Positions 29,586-38,403 of a DNA stretch of 64,000 nucleotides are shown one piece after another; position 1 is the stretch's first letter; every line of letters begins with the position of its first letter. Below the pieces are notes generated by a model. It was not told where the DNA came from and did not search any database. It saw only the letters and a program-made list of their open reading frames with translations. Source of the stretch: JACVRW01 sp963837445 (GTDB taxonomy: Bacteria > Actinomycetota > Thermoleophilia > Solirubrobacterales > Thermoleophilaceae). The DNA lies in the NCBI GenBank assembly GCA_963837445.1, contig CAWINK010000016.1, positions 428,087-492,086 of the forward strand, written 5' to 3'. The translations under genes and the position numbers were made by a program.

Positions 29586-30205
29586 CGCGCATCGCGATCC
29601 TCGACTACGGGATGGGGAACCTGCGCTCGGTCGGCAAGGCGCTCGAGCACGTGGGCGCCGACCCGTTCCTCACGAGCGATCACGCGCGCGTGCGCGAGGC
29701 CGACGGGATCGTGCTGCCGGGCGTTGGCTCGATGCCGAAGGCGATGGAGCGGGTGCGCGAGCTCAAGCTCGACCAGCTCCTGCGCGAGCGGGTCGAGGCA
29801 GCCGTGCCCGTGATCGGGCTGTGCATGGGCATGCAGCTGCTGTTCGACTCCACCACCGAGATGGACGGGGCCGAGGGCATCGGGCTGCTGCGGGGGCCGG
29901 TGGAGGCGCTCGACGCCCCCGGGCTGAAGGTGCCGCAGATCGGCTGGAACCCCGTGAGCTGGCGGCGCGAGAGCCCGCTGAACGAGGGGCTGCCGGAGCC
30001 CTGCGCCTTCTACCACGCCAACTCGTTCGCCCCGCGCCCGGCCGACGCGGACGCGGTGCTCGGCACGGCGGACTACGGAAGCGAGTTCGTGAGCGTGGTG
30101 GAGAAGGCGGGGGTGTACGGGCTGCAGTCGCACCCGGAGAAGTCGGGGCCGGACGGCCTGCGGCTCCTGAAGAACTTCGTCTCGCTCGCCGCGGCCTCAG
30201 AATGA
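29582..30205 (+). CDS. hisH: Imidazole glycerol phosphate synthase, glutaminase subunit
   Basis: Class I glutamine amidotransferase that passes ammonia to HisF. Begins TRIAILDYGMGNLRSVGKAL; nucleophile Cys in GLCMGMQLLF; His and Glu in LQSHPEKSGPDGLRLLKNF. Length is 207 residues. The TTG at 29582 is preferred because it overlaps the hisB stop as TTGA, the same junction type used across this operon, and it gives the normal N-terminus; no ATG fits. Coupled to hisA by ATGA. Confidence 0.94.
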   Translation: MTRIAILDYGMGNLRSVGKALEHVGADPFLTSDHARVREADGIVLPGVGSMPKAMERVRELKLDQLLRERVEAAVPVIGLCMGMQLLFDSTTEMDGAEGIGLLRGPVEALDAPGLKVPQIGWNPVSWRRESPLNEGLPEPCAFYHANSFAPRPADADAVLGTADYGSEFVSVVEKAGVYGLQSHPEKSGPDGLRLLKNFVSLAAASE

Positions 30206-30927
30206 TCCTGCTGCCGGCGGTGGACATCCGCGACGGCAAGGCGGTGCGGCTGCGCCAGGGGCACTTCGACGACGAGACGGTCTACGCCGACGACCCGCTC
30301 GAGGCGGCGCGCTCGTTCGTGGAGGCGGGCGCGCGCTTCCTGCACATCGTCGATCTCGACGGCGCGCGCGAGGGCGAGCCGGCCAACCTCCAGCACGTGG
30401 AGCGCATCACGTCTGAGCTGGACGTGCCCGTGGAGCTCGGCGGAGGGCTGCGCTCGATCGCCTCGATCCGGCGGGCGCTCGGCGCGGGAGCGAGCCGGGT
30501 GGTGCTCGGCACGGCCGCATTCACCGACCCCGACCTGCTCGACGAGGCGCTGTCGGCGTTCACGTCGCGCATCCTCGTGGGAGTGGACGTGCGCGGGGGG
30601 ATGGTCTCGGTGGCCGGCTGGACGCGCGAGACCCAGATGAGGGGCGAGGACGCGATCCGGCGCATGCAGGACCGCGGGGTCACACGCTTCGTGTACACGA
30701 ACGTGGATCGGGACGGGATGCTGGAGGGGCCGGATCTCGACGAGGTCAGGCGAGTGTCCGAGGCCGTGCGCGGGCGATTCCTCTACTCCGGGGGGATCGG
30801 CTCGATCGACGACCTGCGCGCGCTGGCCCAGATGCGGCTCCTCAACCTCGCCGGCGTGATCTCCGGCAAGGCGCTCTACGAGGGCCGCTTCGGCGTGCGC
30901 GAGGGCCAGGAGGCGCTCGAGGCCTGA
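30202..30927 (+). CDS. hisA: Phosphoribosylformimino-5-aminoimidazole carboxamide ribotide isomerase
   Basis: A (beta/alpha)8 barrel of 241 residues. Catalytic Asp in LLPAVDIRDGKAVRL, phosphate-binding VELGGGLRS and LYSGGIGSIDDL, and the second Asp region VYTNVDRDGMLEGPDL. In some actinobacteria this enzyme (PriA) also serves tryptophan synthesis; dual function cannot be judged here because no trp genes are visible. It abuts hisF with a one-base overlap (TGATG). Confidence 0.93.
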   Translation: MILLPAVDIRDGKAVRLRQGHFDDETVYADDPLEAARSFVEAGARFLHIVDLDGAREGEPANLQHVERITSELDVPVELGGGLRSIASIRRALGAGASRVVLGTAAFTDPDLLDEALSAFTSRILVGVDVRGGMVSVAGWTRETQMRGEDAIRRMQDRGVTRFVYTNVDRDGMLEGPDLDEVRRVSEAVRGRFLYSGGIGSIDDLRALAQMRLLNLAGVISGKALYEGRFGVREGQEALEA

Positions 30928-31686
30928 TGCTGCTCCGTCGCGTGATCCCATGCCTCGACGTGGACAAGGGCCGCGTGGTCAAGGGAGTCGAGTTCGTGAA
31001 CCTGCGCGACGCCGGCGACCCGGTCGAGCTGGCCGTGCGCTACCAGGAGGAGGGGGCCGACGAGATCGTCTTCCTCGACATCACGGCGTCGCACGAGAAG
31101 CGCGAGAACGTGGCCCAGCTCGCGCGCCGCTGCGCCGACGACGTGTTCATCCCGTTCACGATCGGAGGCGGGGTGCGCTCGGTGGAGGACGCCCAGGCCG
31201 TGCTCGACGCCGGCGCCGACAAGGTCTCGGTGAACTCCGCGGCGGTGGCGCGCCCCGAGCTCTTGTCCGAGCTCGCCGAGGTGTTCGGCGCCCAGTGCAC
31301 GGTGCTGGCGATCGACGCGCGCCGCGAGCCGGAAGGTTCCTACGCCGTGTACGTGAACGGCGGGCGCACTGCCGGTCGGGCGCGACGCGATCGAGTGGGC
31401 CCGCGAGGGCGTGGAGCGCGGCGCGGGGGAGATCCTGCTCACGAGCATGGACCGCGACGGCACCGAGGACGGCTACGAGCTCACGCTGACCCGCGCGGTT
31501 GCCGACGCGGTGGACGTGCCGGTGATCGCCTCGGGCGGCGCCGGCACGCTCGACCACCTGGTGGACGCGGTGGAGAGGGGCGGGGCCGACGCCGTCCTGT
31601 GCGCCTCGATCTTTCACTACGGTCACCACACGGTGCGCGAGGCGAAGGAACGGATGCGCGACGCGGGGATTCCTGTCCGCCTCTAG
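30927..31686 (+). CDS. hisF: Imidazole glycerol phosphate synthase, cyclase subunit, one +1 frameshift
   Basis: Barrel partner of HisH that makes IGP and AICAR. It starts LLRRVIPCLDVDKGRVVKG and has FTIGGGVRSVEDAQ and DKVSVNSAAV. After VYVNGGRT the match leaves frame and resumes as PVGRDAIEWAREGVERGAG, then LTSMDRDGTEDGYE and VIASGGAGTLDHL. Dropping the G at 31371 restores a normal protein of about 252 residues. Inactivation is unlikely in an otherwise intact operon. The stop shares CTAG with the convergent RTX-repeat gene. Confidence 0.9.
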
Positions 31687-32804
31687 CGGCGGGCGCGCCG
31701 CGGTTTGCTCAAGTCCCGTTCGCAGTCCGGGGTGAGCAGCTCGAGGCGGTCAGGGAGCACCCTGTCCCAGCCGGCACCGCAGTCCACTTCCTCGCGCACC
31801 CGGTCCCGCGTCCTCAGCATGTCGTTGCCCGCCCCGCCGAAGATGCTGTCGAGGGCGCCACCCGGCCACAGGCTGTCACGGCCCGGCCCGCCCCTGACTT
31901 CGTCGGGCCCGGGGCCAGCGTGCAGACTGTCGCCGCCACCGCCTCCGTAGAGGTAGTCGGCGCCCCGTCCGCCCCGCAGGTGGTCGCTGGACTGGTCGCG
32001 ATGAGGGCCCCCGCGCAGGCGGTCGTCCCCGTCACCACCCGTCAGCAGGTCCGCGCCAAGTACGCCGTCGAGGTAGTTGGAAGCAGCGTTTCCGCCGAGC
32101 ACGTCAGCTCCGGGTCCGCCCACGATCGATTCCACATCGGAGCCGATCTGGTCGCGCTCGCCGCGCTCGCCATCGTCTCTGTCGCCCTCGAGGTCGGCGC
32201 GGATCGGCTTGACACGACGCGCATAGGAGACTTCGTCGCCGTGGTAGAAGAAGTCGAGGGGGTTGGCCCTCTCGCCCCCACCCACCATCAGATCGCTTCC
32301 GTTGGCTGCGGAGCCCTCGATGAAGCGGTCGACCTCGACGCCGCCGATCATCTGGTCGTCGCCGGGGCCGCCGTTGAACTGCGTCTGGCCCCCGGGTACG
32401 CCGGCAACCATCGTCAGCACGTCATTGCCGGCGCCGCCCCACAGGTATGCCACGGTGGTGCGCGCGAGGTCGGCGCGCGCTGAATCGTCGAGGTCACCGA
32501 CGTCGATCCGCACTGTTTCCAGGCGGGCCTCAGGCGCCGCTCGGCACAGGGCGCTGCCGTCCGGCCGAGCCTCGCAGAATCCACCCGGAGTCACGGGGGT
32601 GGAGTCCGTTACCCGGATGCCATCGACGGTCTCCTGGACGAGGATGTCGTTGCGCTCACCTGCCGCTCCGGTCACCCACAGCACCGACCAGGGGAAGCCG
32701 GACTTGCCGAAGTGCTGCGACATTTCGGCACGCGCCGCCAAGCTCGGGTTGGCCGTCGCAAACGACAGGGCCAGCACGGTGGCTGTGATCCAAAGACCGC
32801 GCAT
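31683..32804 (-). CDS. Secreted protein with RTX-type calcium-binding repeats
   Basis: A 373-residue exported protein. Residues 1-24 are a signal peptide (ITATVLALSFATANPSLAA). A non-repeat region of about 100 residues follows. The C-terminal two thirds are glycine/aspartate nonapeptide-like repeats: GGAGNDVL, GGPGDDQMIGG, GGPGADVLGG, GGDGDDRLRGG, GGRGADYLYGG and GGAGNDMLR. Such repeats fold into a calcium-bound beta-roll. No protease or lipase domain is seen, so its role at the cell surface is unknown. It is convergent with hisF and divergent from cca. Confidence 0.82.
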   Translation of the reverse strand: MRGLWITATVLALSFATANPSLAARAEMSQHFGKSGFPWSVLWVTGAAGERNDILVQETVDGIRVTDSTPVTPGGFCEARPDGSALCRAAPEARLETVRIDVGDLDDSARADLARTTVAYLWGGAGNDVLTMVAGVPGGQTQFNGGPGDDQMIGGVEVDRFIEGSAANGSDLMVGGGERANPLDFFYHGDEVSYARRVKPIRADLEGDRDDGERGERDQIGSDVESIVGGPGADVLGGNAASNYLDGVLGADLLTGGDGDDRLRGGPHRDQSSDHLRGGRGADYLYGGGGGDSLHAGPGPDEVRGGPGRDSLWPGGALDSIFGGAGNDMLRTRDRVREEVDCGAGWDRVLPDRLELLTPDCERDLSKPRRARR

Positions 32805-32809
32805 GTTGC

Positions 32810-32815
32810 TAGGAC
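32810..32815 (+). promoter_or_regulatory. -10 hexamer TAGGAC for cca
   Basis: TAGGAC followed by 7 nt and the GTG at 32823. AGGA within it could instead serve as a weak Shine-Dalgarno, so the reading is ambiguous. Confidence 0.35.
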
Positions 32816-32822
32816 TAACACG

Positions 32823-34055
32823 GTGACCGGCCAAATGGACCTCCGCGAGCGCGTGCGGCGCCTGCCGGGCATGGAGCGGCTGCTGCCCGCGCTCGTGGGG
32901 CTGGAGCCGGCCTACCTCGTGGGCGGTGCGGTTCGCGACCTGCTGCGAGGCGCCGTGCCGAACGACATCGACATCGCCGTCGAGGCCGACGCGCGCTCGG
33001 TGGCGCGTGCGGTGGCCGAGCGCCTTGGGAGCGACGCGCGCGAGTACGAGCGCTTCGGCACGGCCACGGTCGAGATCCCGGGAACCACGTACAACTTCGC
33101 CACGACGAGGGAGGAGGTCTACGACTCGCCGGGCGAGCTCCCGCGCGTGTCGCCGGCGTCGCTCCTCGACGACCTGCGCCGGCGCGACTTCTCGATCAAC
33201 GCGATGGCGGTGGGCCTCACCGGCGACGACCTCGGCCACCTCTACGACCCGACCGGGGGACTGGCCGACATGGAGGCTCGCCTCGTACGCGTGCTGCACG
33301 AGCGGAGCTTCCTCGACGATCCCACGCGGCTGCTCCGGGCGGTGCGCTATGCGGTGCGGCTCGAGTTTGCGCTCGACCCCGAGACGGAGCGTCTAGCGCG
33401 CGAGGCCGCGGCGGCCGACGCCCTCTCGACCGTGTCGGGCGCCCGGATCAGGGACGAGCTGATGGACCTTCTCGGCGAGCTCGACGCGCCCGCCGCGATC
33501 AAGCGCATGCGTGATCTCGAAATCCACACTGCTCTGCACCCCGAGCTCGACCCGGATCCCGAGCTCGTGGCGTCGGCTTCCCTGGGGGCCGTTGCCATCG
33601 GCGCTGACCAGGGCATCGCGGCGCTCGCCGCCCTGATCGAGGAGGCGCCGGAGAAGCTCGACCTGTGGCTCGCCGACCTGAACCTGCCGGCAGAGAAGCG
33701 CGACGCCACCGCGCGCTCCGCGCGGGTCGCCCCGAAGCTCGCGGCGGCGCTGCGGGAGCGGGAGCACTCGCCCTCGGAGCTGCGCGGGCTGCTCGGGCAG
33801 GAGCCGCCCGAGGCCCTCGCACTGGCCATGGCGCTGAGCGCGCCGTCGGAGCCGATCCTCCGGTGGGCTTCGGAGCTGCGGCCCGTCGCGCTCGAGATCT
33901 CGGGCGCCGACCTGCTCGCGGCCGGCGTTCCGCAGGGGCCGGCCGTGGGGCATGCGCTCGACGAGACGCTGAACCGAAAGCTCGACGGGCTCGTGTCCGG
34001 ACGTGACGAGGAGCTCGAGACCGCGCTTCTGCTTGCTCGGGAGCGGGCGCAGTGA
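32823..34055 (+). CDS. CCA tRNA nucleotidyltransferase / poly(A) polymerase family
   Basis: A class II nucleotidyltransferase of 410 residues. AYLVGGAVRDLLRGAVPNDIDIAVE has the GG and DxD catalytic motifs; LLDDLRRRDFSINAMAV and DPTRLLRAVRYAVRLEF are the nucleotide-binding and RNA-binding conserved blocks. Most likely adds CCA to tRNA 3' ends; family members can also be poly(A) polymerases, and the two cannot be told apart safely. An ATG at 32835 is an alternative start. Its stop overlaps the yfiH-like gene by GTGA. Confidence 0.88.
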   Translation: MTGQMDLRERVRRLPGMERLLPALVGLEPAYLVGGAVRDLLRGAVPNDIDIAVEADARSVARAVAERLGSDAREYERFGTATVEIPGTTYNFATTREEVYDSPGELPRVSPASLLDDLRRRDFSINAMAVGLTGDDLGHLYDPTGGLADMEARLVRVLHERSFLDDPTRLLRAVRYAVRLEFALDPETERLAREAAAADALSTVSGARIRDELMDLLGELDAPAAIKRMRDLEIHTALHPELDPDPELVASASLGAVAIGADQGIAALAALIEEAPEKLDLWLADLNLPAEKRDATARSARVAPKLAAALREREHSPSELRGLLGQEPPEALALAMALSAPSEPILRWASELRPVALEISGADLLAAGVPQGPAVGHALDETLNRKLDGLVSGRDEELETALLLARERAQ

Positions 34056-34760
34056 GGCTGCCGGGCGCCCTGGTCACCTTCACCACTCGCCAGGGCGGAG
34101 TGAGCGTCGGGCCGTACGAGTCGCTGAACCTCGGCATCCTGACCGCGGACGACCCGGAGCGGGTGACCGAGAATCGCCACCGCGCCGCCGCGCAGGCCGG
34201 GGTGGAGGCCGAGCGCGTGGCGATGGGCTGGCAGGTGCACGGCACCGAGCTCAAGGACTGGACGGGGCCGCCGCCGGATCGCGCCTACGCGCAGCCCGGG
34301 GACAAGGATCTCGAGAAGGTGGACGGGCACCTCACCCGCGAGGCCGGCATCGGGCTGCTCGTGCTCGTGGCGGACTGCTACCCCGTCGCGCTCTCGGACG
34401 GCGAGCAGGTGGCGATGCTGCACTGCGGCTGGCGCCCGCTGGCCGGCGGGATCATCGAGAAGGCGGTTGCGTCGGTTCTCCGGAAGCCCCGCCGCGGCGG
34501 TCGGCCCGGGCATCGGTGGTTGCTGTTACGAGGTTGGGGATGAGGTGTTGGAGGCGTTCTCGGGCATCGAGGGAGTTGCGTCCGGGCGCATGCTCGATCT
34601 GCGCGCCGTGATTGCTGCGCAGCTAGCCGCGGTGGGCGTTTCCGACGTGCAGCACGTGGACCGCTGCACGAGCTGCTCGCCGGACCTGTACTTCTCCCAC
34701 CGCCGCGACGACGGCGTCACCGGCCGCCAGGCGGGCATCATCGTGCGCGATGGATCCTGA
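34052..34760 (+). CDS. YfiH/multicopper-polyphenol-oxidase (laccase-domain) family, one +1 frameshift
   Basis: Family members act as purine nucleoside phosphorylases or as peptidoglycan-editing enzymes. Motifs are TTRQGGVSVGPYESLNLG, MGWQVHGTEL (His), VADCYPVALSDG (Cys), LHCGWRPLAGGII (His). After SVLRK the match jumps frame and continues PAAAVGPGIGGCCYEVGDEV to HRRDDGVTGRQAGII. One extra C in the run 34487-34490 accounts for it. It overlaps cca by GTGA and yggS by 11 bp, the order common near the division cluster. Confidence 0.87.
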
Positions 34761-35363
34761 ACGCGTACGGCGCAACCTCGAGCGGGTGCGCGAGCAGATC
34801 GGCTCCGAGGTCGAGGTGCTCGCCGCGGTGAAGTACGTGGAGGCCGATGACCTGCCGGCACTGGCGGAGGCGGGCATCGAGCTGGTGGGCGAGAACCGGG
34901 CGCAGGAGCTGCTGGCCAAGCAGGAGGCCCACGGCCACCTGTTCACGTGGGACTTCATCGGCCAGCTTCAGAGCCGCAAGGTCAAGGACGTGGTGCCGCA
35001 CGTGAGGCTGATCCACTCGCTCGCCTCGGAGTCGGCGCTGTCGAAGCTCGAGCAGACCCCGGCGAAGGAGGTGCTCGTCCAGGTGAACGTGGCGGGCGAG
35101 GACGAGAAGGCCGGCATCGACCCCGAACGCCCTCGGCGACTTCATCGCCCGCTGCCCCGTGCCCGTGACCGGCCTGATGACGATGCCACCGTTCGTGGAG
35201 CGCGCCGAGGACAACCGGCGCCACTTCGCCCGGCTCGCGGAGCTGGCCGGCCGAGCACGGGCTCGCTCGCCTTTCGATGGGAACGTCGCAGGATTACGTG
35301 GTCGCTGCGGAGGAGGGCGCCACGATCGTGCGCCTGGGCTCAGTCCTCTACGACGAGCACTGA
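34750..35363 (+). CDS. PLP homeostasis protein YggS family, two +1 frameshifts
   Basis: A PLP-binding barrel protein that controls free pyridoxal phosphate. Segments in three successive frames make one protein: IGSEVEVLAAVKYVEADDLPAL (the PLP Lys in VKY) through VLVQVNVAGEDEKAGIDP; then NALGDFIARCPVPVTGLMTM and PPFVERAEDNRRHFARLAEL; then AEHGLARLSMGTSQDYVVAA to RLGSVLYDEH. The shifts lie at about 35121-35125 and 35245-35252. The final product is about 203 residues. Two errors in one small gene argue for sequence artefact, not decay, since every fragment is highly conserved. Confidence 0.87.
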
Positions 35364-35391
35364 GGAAGCGCGGGATCGGCCCGCCTGGCAC

Positions 35392-35439
35392 GGGTCTGGC
35401 GCTTTTTGTTTCCATTTCGCAACGGAAAGCGCCAGACCC
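35392..35439. repeat. Dispersed extragenic palindrome, copy 2 (likely bidirectional terminator)
   Basis: GGGTCTGGCGCTTT (35392-35405) and AAAGCGCCAGACCC (35426-35439) form a perfect 14-bp stem. An inner TTTCC/GGAAA hairpin competes for the same A residues. The right 25 bases equal those of 16153-16177. It lies between convergent yggS and the hydrolase gene. Confidence 0.75.
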
Positions 35440-35455
35440 TCGATTCGGAGCACCT

Positions 35456-36307
35456 TCAATGCTGCTTTTCCGGGGTATAGCCCACGCGCTCGAAGAAGTC
35501 CGCGATCACGTTCGATAGGCGGGCTCCCTGCCAGGCCAGTGGGGACCCGCCCTTGTCCTCCACGACCAGCTCGGCGTTGGGGAGCTTTCGGCAGTACTCC
35601 TCGGCGACGCCGAGGGGGTGGAGCGTGTCGGAGTCGTCCTGGGAGCCGACGATGAGGACCGGGACCTCGAGCTCTGACAGCGGCTCCAGGCCCTTCCAGG
35701 CCACCGAGCCAGGCACCTCTCTCAGGGCCTGGGCCACCGCGTCGAGGTGCTCGTGGCGCTCCATTCGCTGCCGGGTGGCCTCGCGGGCCACGGTGCGCCA
35801 GCGCTCCGGGATGTCGTCCGGCTGGGCCACCTCGACGAACGCGTCGACGCCCTTGTCGAGGGCTTCGGCGAGCGCTCCCCAGACCTCGCCGTCAACGTCG
35901 CCGGTGCGTGCGTAGCCGGTGTAGGCCGGAGTGATCTGAACCAATGCGGGCACCCGCTCCGGGTGCTCGAGCGTGAACGCCATGGCCGTGGCCGCGCCCA
36001 TCGAGCTGCCCACCAGGGCCGTCCGCTCGAGCTCGAGATGCTCGAGCACGGCCTCCAGGTCCGCCACGAAATCCGGGTACTCGTAGCGCTGCGCGGGCGA
36101 CGACGCACCGTGGCCGCGGGCGTCGTAGGAGATCAGCCGGTAGCCGCGCTTGACCAGGGCGCGCGAGCCCTGCACGACGTTGCGACGAGTGGCCGACAGG
36201 CCGTGCAGAAGCACCACGGGCGGGCCATCGCCGGCCTCCTCGCCCTCGAGGGTAATGCTCCCTGCGCCCGGGAGCTGGCGGAGGACCTGGAAGTTCGTCG
36301 TCTCCAC
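35456..36307 (-). CDS. Alpha/beta hydrolase
   Basis: A 283-residue alpha/beta hydrolase-fold enzyme. The oxyanion-loop motif VVLLHGLSATRRN, SYDARGHGASS, the nucleophile elbow LVGSSMGAATAMA and VPVLIVGSQDDSDTLHP (acid residue) are in the expected order. The catalytic His near the C-terminus is not obvious: the expected GHxP-type motif reads KGGSPLAW, so the triad may be incomplete or altered. Substrate unknown. GTG start, 4 nt after the upstream methyltransferase stop, so it is in an operon with it. Confidence 0.82.
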   Translation of the reverse strand: METTNFQVLRQLPGAGSITLEGEEAGDGPPVVLLHGLSATRRNVVQGSRALVKRGYRLISYDARGHGASSPAQRYEYPDFVADLEAVLEHLELERTALVGSSMGAATAMAFTLEHPERVPALVQITPAYTGYARTGDVDGEVWGALAEALDKGVDAFVEVAQPDDIPERWRTVAREATRQRMERHEHLDAVAQALREVPGSVAWKGLEPLSELEVPVLIVGSQDDSDTLHPLGVAEEYCRKLPNAELVVEDKGGSPLAWQGARLSNVIADFFERVGYTPEKQH

Positions 36308-36311
36308 GGCG

Positions 36312-36999
36312 CTAGCTCGGGCGCTCGGCCAGCGCCATGACCTGACGGCGGCGGCGCAGCACGGCCCAGGCGCGCGCGAGCACGTCGAACGCGGGCCTCG
36401 GGAGGCGCTTGAAGAGCATGTCGTGGAAGCGTGGCCAGGCGTGCGTCACGACGCGGCACTCGCGCACCTCGAAGCCGGCCTCGTCGAGCAGGTTCGAAAG
36501 CAGCAGCGGCGTCCAGGTGTAGAGGTGGTGGTTCACGTCCTCGCGCGCGCGGCGCTGGGTGCGCCAGTCGTCGAGCGGCAGCCACAGCACGAGGCGGCCG
36601 CCCGGCTTCAGGACCCGGTAGAGCTCGCGCAGCTCGTCGAGCGGGGCGAGCGTGTGCTCGAGCGCGTGGTTCGAGATCACCACATCGGCGAGCTCGTCCT
36701 CGAGCTCGCGCGTGGACGCCACGACCCTGACGCCGCGCGTCTCACCCGCGTGGCGCGCCGGCGGGTTCGGCTCCACCCCGACGCGCTCCGCGGCCGGCAG
36801 CGCCGCCAGCAGCGCCCCCGCGCCGCAGCCGAAATCGACCACCGTGTCCGTGGGCGAGACGTGCGGCGCGAACTTCGAACGCTCGATCTGCGCGTTCAGA
36901 TCGGCCCCGTCGCCCTGCCAGCCGAAAGTACTCCTCGCCAAGCTCGCCGCGATAGTGCCTACCCACGGATCCCTGCGCCTGATCACCCGCCTGCGACAT
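36312..36999 (-). CDS. Class I SAM-dependent methyltransferase, one +1 frameshift
   Basis: About 228 residues. From the ATG at 36999: SQAGDQAQGSVGRHYRGEL, then GEEYF, after which a single extra T in the run 36925-36927 shifts the frame. The match resumes GWQGDGADLNAQIERSKF. Motif I is VVDFGCGAGALLAALP, and NHALEHTLAPLDELRELYRV and LKPGGRLVLWLP are the usual later motifs. The methyl acceptor is unknown. A TAGACT 10 nt upstream gives a promoter. It is divergent from sepF. Confidence 0.82.
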
Positions 37000-37009
37000 G
37001 CGCCGCCGG

Positions 37010-37015
37010 AGTCTA
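37010..37015 (-). promoter_or_regulatory. -10 hexamer TAGACT for the methyltransferase gene
   Basis: Minus-strand TAGACT followed by 10 nt and the ATG at 36999, in the 77-bp gap between divergent methyltransferase and sepF genes. Confidence 0.45.
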
Positions 37016-37076
37016 GGCGCTGGTACCGTGCCCAGTGACAAGGAGTTTCCCGCTTACGCTCGAAACTCACGGTCGT

Positions 37077-37616
37077 ATGGCGCTTCGCGACACATGGCAT
37101 CGCACGCTGGTCTACTTCGGCTTGGCCGAGGAGGAGGATCCGCGCTACGAGGCGATTCAGGAGACCGAACCCGAGGCTGAGCTCGAGGATCGCTACCGCG
37201 AGCGGCCCAACGTTCGCCGGCTCCAACGACGGCGCCGCGACGAGTTCGACGACATCTTCGCCGACGAGCCGCGCAGCGGCGGTCGCGAGACGCGCGTGCT
37301 GCGCCCGGTGGGCGGCAACGGCGGCCGCGGCGGCGGGGACATCCAGGTCCACCTGGTGATCCCCAAGAGCTTCAACGACGCCCAGCAGATCGCCGACCAG
37401 TACAAGGACCACGTGCCGGTGATCCTCAACCTCCAGAGCACGGACACCGACCTCTCCAAGCGTCTGATCGACTTCGCATCCGGGCTCACATACGCGCTCG
37501 ACGGCGGGATGCAGCGGATCGCCGACAAGGTGTTCCTGCTCACGCCGCGCAACGTCGAGGTCTCGGCGGAGGAGCGCGCACGGCTGATCGAGAAGGGCTT
37601 CTTCAACCAGAGCTGA
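37077..37616 (+). CDS. sepF: Cell division protein SepF
   Basis: Membrane-tethering partner of FtsZ in organisms without FtsA. The N-terminal amphipathic anchor region is ALRDTWHRTLVYFGL, followed by an acidic linker (residues about 15-85), and the C-terminal DUF552 domain with IQVHLVIPKSFNDAQQIADQ, PVILNLQ, LIDFASGLTYALDGGMQRI and VFLLTPRNVEVS. The ATG at 37077 is preferred over the GTG at 37035 because it places the amphipathic helix at the very N-terminus. 179 residues. It heads a run with proC, yggT, lspA and rluD. Confidence 0.93.
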   Translation: MALRDTWHRTLVYFGLAEEEDPRYEAIQETEPEAELEDRYRERPNVRRLQRRRRDEFDDIFADEPRSGGRETRVLRPVGGNGGRGGGDIQVHLVIPKSFNDAQQIADQYKDHVPVILNLQSTDTDLSKRLIDFASGLTYALDGGMQRIADKVFLLTPRNVEVSAEERARLIEKGFFNQS

Positions 37617-37629
37617 CGTTGTCCGCCGA

Positions 37630-37635
37630 TAGAGT
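37630..37635 (+). promoter_or_regulatory. -10 hexamer TAGAGT for proC
   Basis: TAGAGT followed by 9 nt and ATGATG. It would give proC-yggT-lspA-rluD a promoter separate from sepF. Confidence 0.4.
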
Positions 37636-37644
37636 GCGGCGGCG

Positions 37645-38403
37645 ATGATGCTGGGTCTGATCGGTGCAGGAAACATGGCGTCCGCGCTTGCGCGGGGCAT
37701 CGGTGAGCCCGTGCTCGTCTACGACGTGGACGACGCGAAGGCGCGAGCGCTCGCGGAGGAGCTGGGCGGTGAGGCCGTGGGGTCGAATGCCGAGCTCGCT
37801 GAGCGGGCCGACGTCCTGGTGCTCTGCCACAAGCCGAAGCAGCTCGACGAGGTGGCCGCAGAGGTGGGTGGCCGCGCCAAGGTCGTCGTTTCGATCCTGG
37901 CCGCCACCACCACCGAGCAGGTGGCCGCGGCCTACCCCGGCGCCTCGGTCTACCGGTTCATTCCGAACATGAACACAGAGGTCAGACGTGGAGTCCTCTG
38001 TTACGTGGCGGGGCCGCGCGCCACCGAGGGCCCCGAGGAGGAGATCCTCGCCCTGATGGGACGAGCCGGCGCGGTGATCCCGCTCGCCGACGAGCCCCTG
38101 ATCGAGCCCGCGATGGCACTGATGAGCTGCGGCCCGGCGTTCATGGCGCTCGTGGCCGAGAGCTTCGCCGAGGCGGGCGCAGCCCACGGCCTCGACCCGG
38201 ACGATGCAATGCGCATGGTCGTCGAGACGATGGGCGGCACGGGCGACTATCTGGCGGCGCACGGCTACGACGGCCCCGGACTGCGGGCCCGGGTGGCTAC
38301 GCCGGGCGGGGTGACCGAGAAGGGCCTGATCACGCTCGAGGAGCGCGGCCTGCGTGACGTCTGCCGCGCGGCGGTGGACACGGTCGTGGAGGCCACGCGG
38401 TGA
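37645..38403 (+). CDS. proC: Pyrroline-5-carboxylate reductase
   Basis: Final step of proline synthesis, NAD(P)H-dependent. The 252-residue protein has the Rossmann start LGLIGAGNMASALARG, LVLCHKPKQLDEV, VYRFIPNMNTEVRRG (the conserved PN of the family) and the C-terminal block RVATPGGVTEKGLITLEERG. Its position after sepF is common in Gram-positive bacteria. The stop overlaps yggT by GTGA. Confidence 0.94.
   Translation: MMLGLIGAGNMASALARGIGEPVLVYDVDDAKARALAEELGGEAVGSNAELAERADVLVLCHKPKQLDEVAAEVGGRAKVVVSILAATTTEQVAAAYPGASVYRFIPNMNTEVRRGVLCYVAGPRATEGPEEEILALMGRAGAVIPLADEPLIEPAMALMSCGPAFMALVAESFAEAGAAHGLDPDDAMRMVVETMGGTGDYLAAHGYDGPGLRARVATPGGVTEKGLITLEERGLRDVCRAAVDTVVEATR

Noticed and set aside
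34052..35363. yfiH and yggS as decaying pseudogenes
   Set aside because: Every segment is highly conserved with full motifs, and each break is a single base; decay would also show substitutions, stops and deletions.
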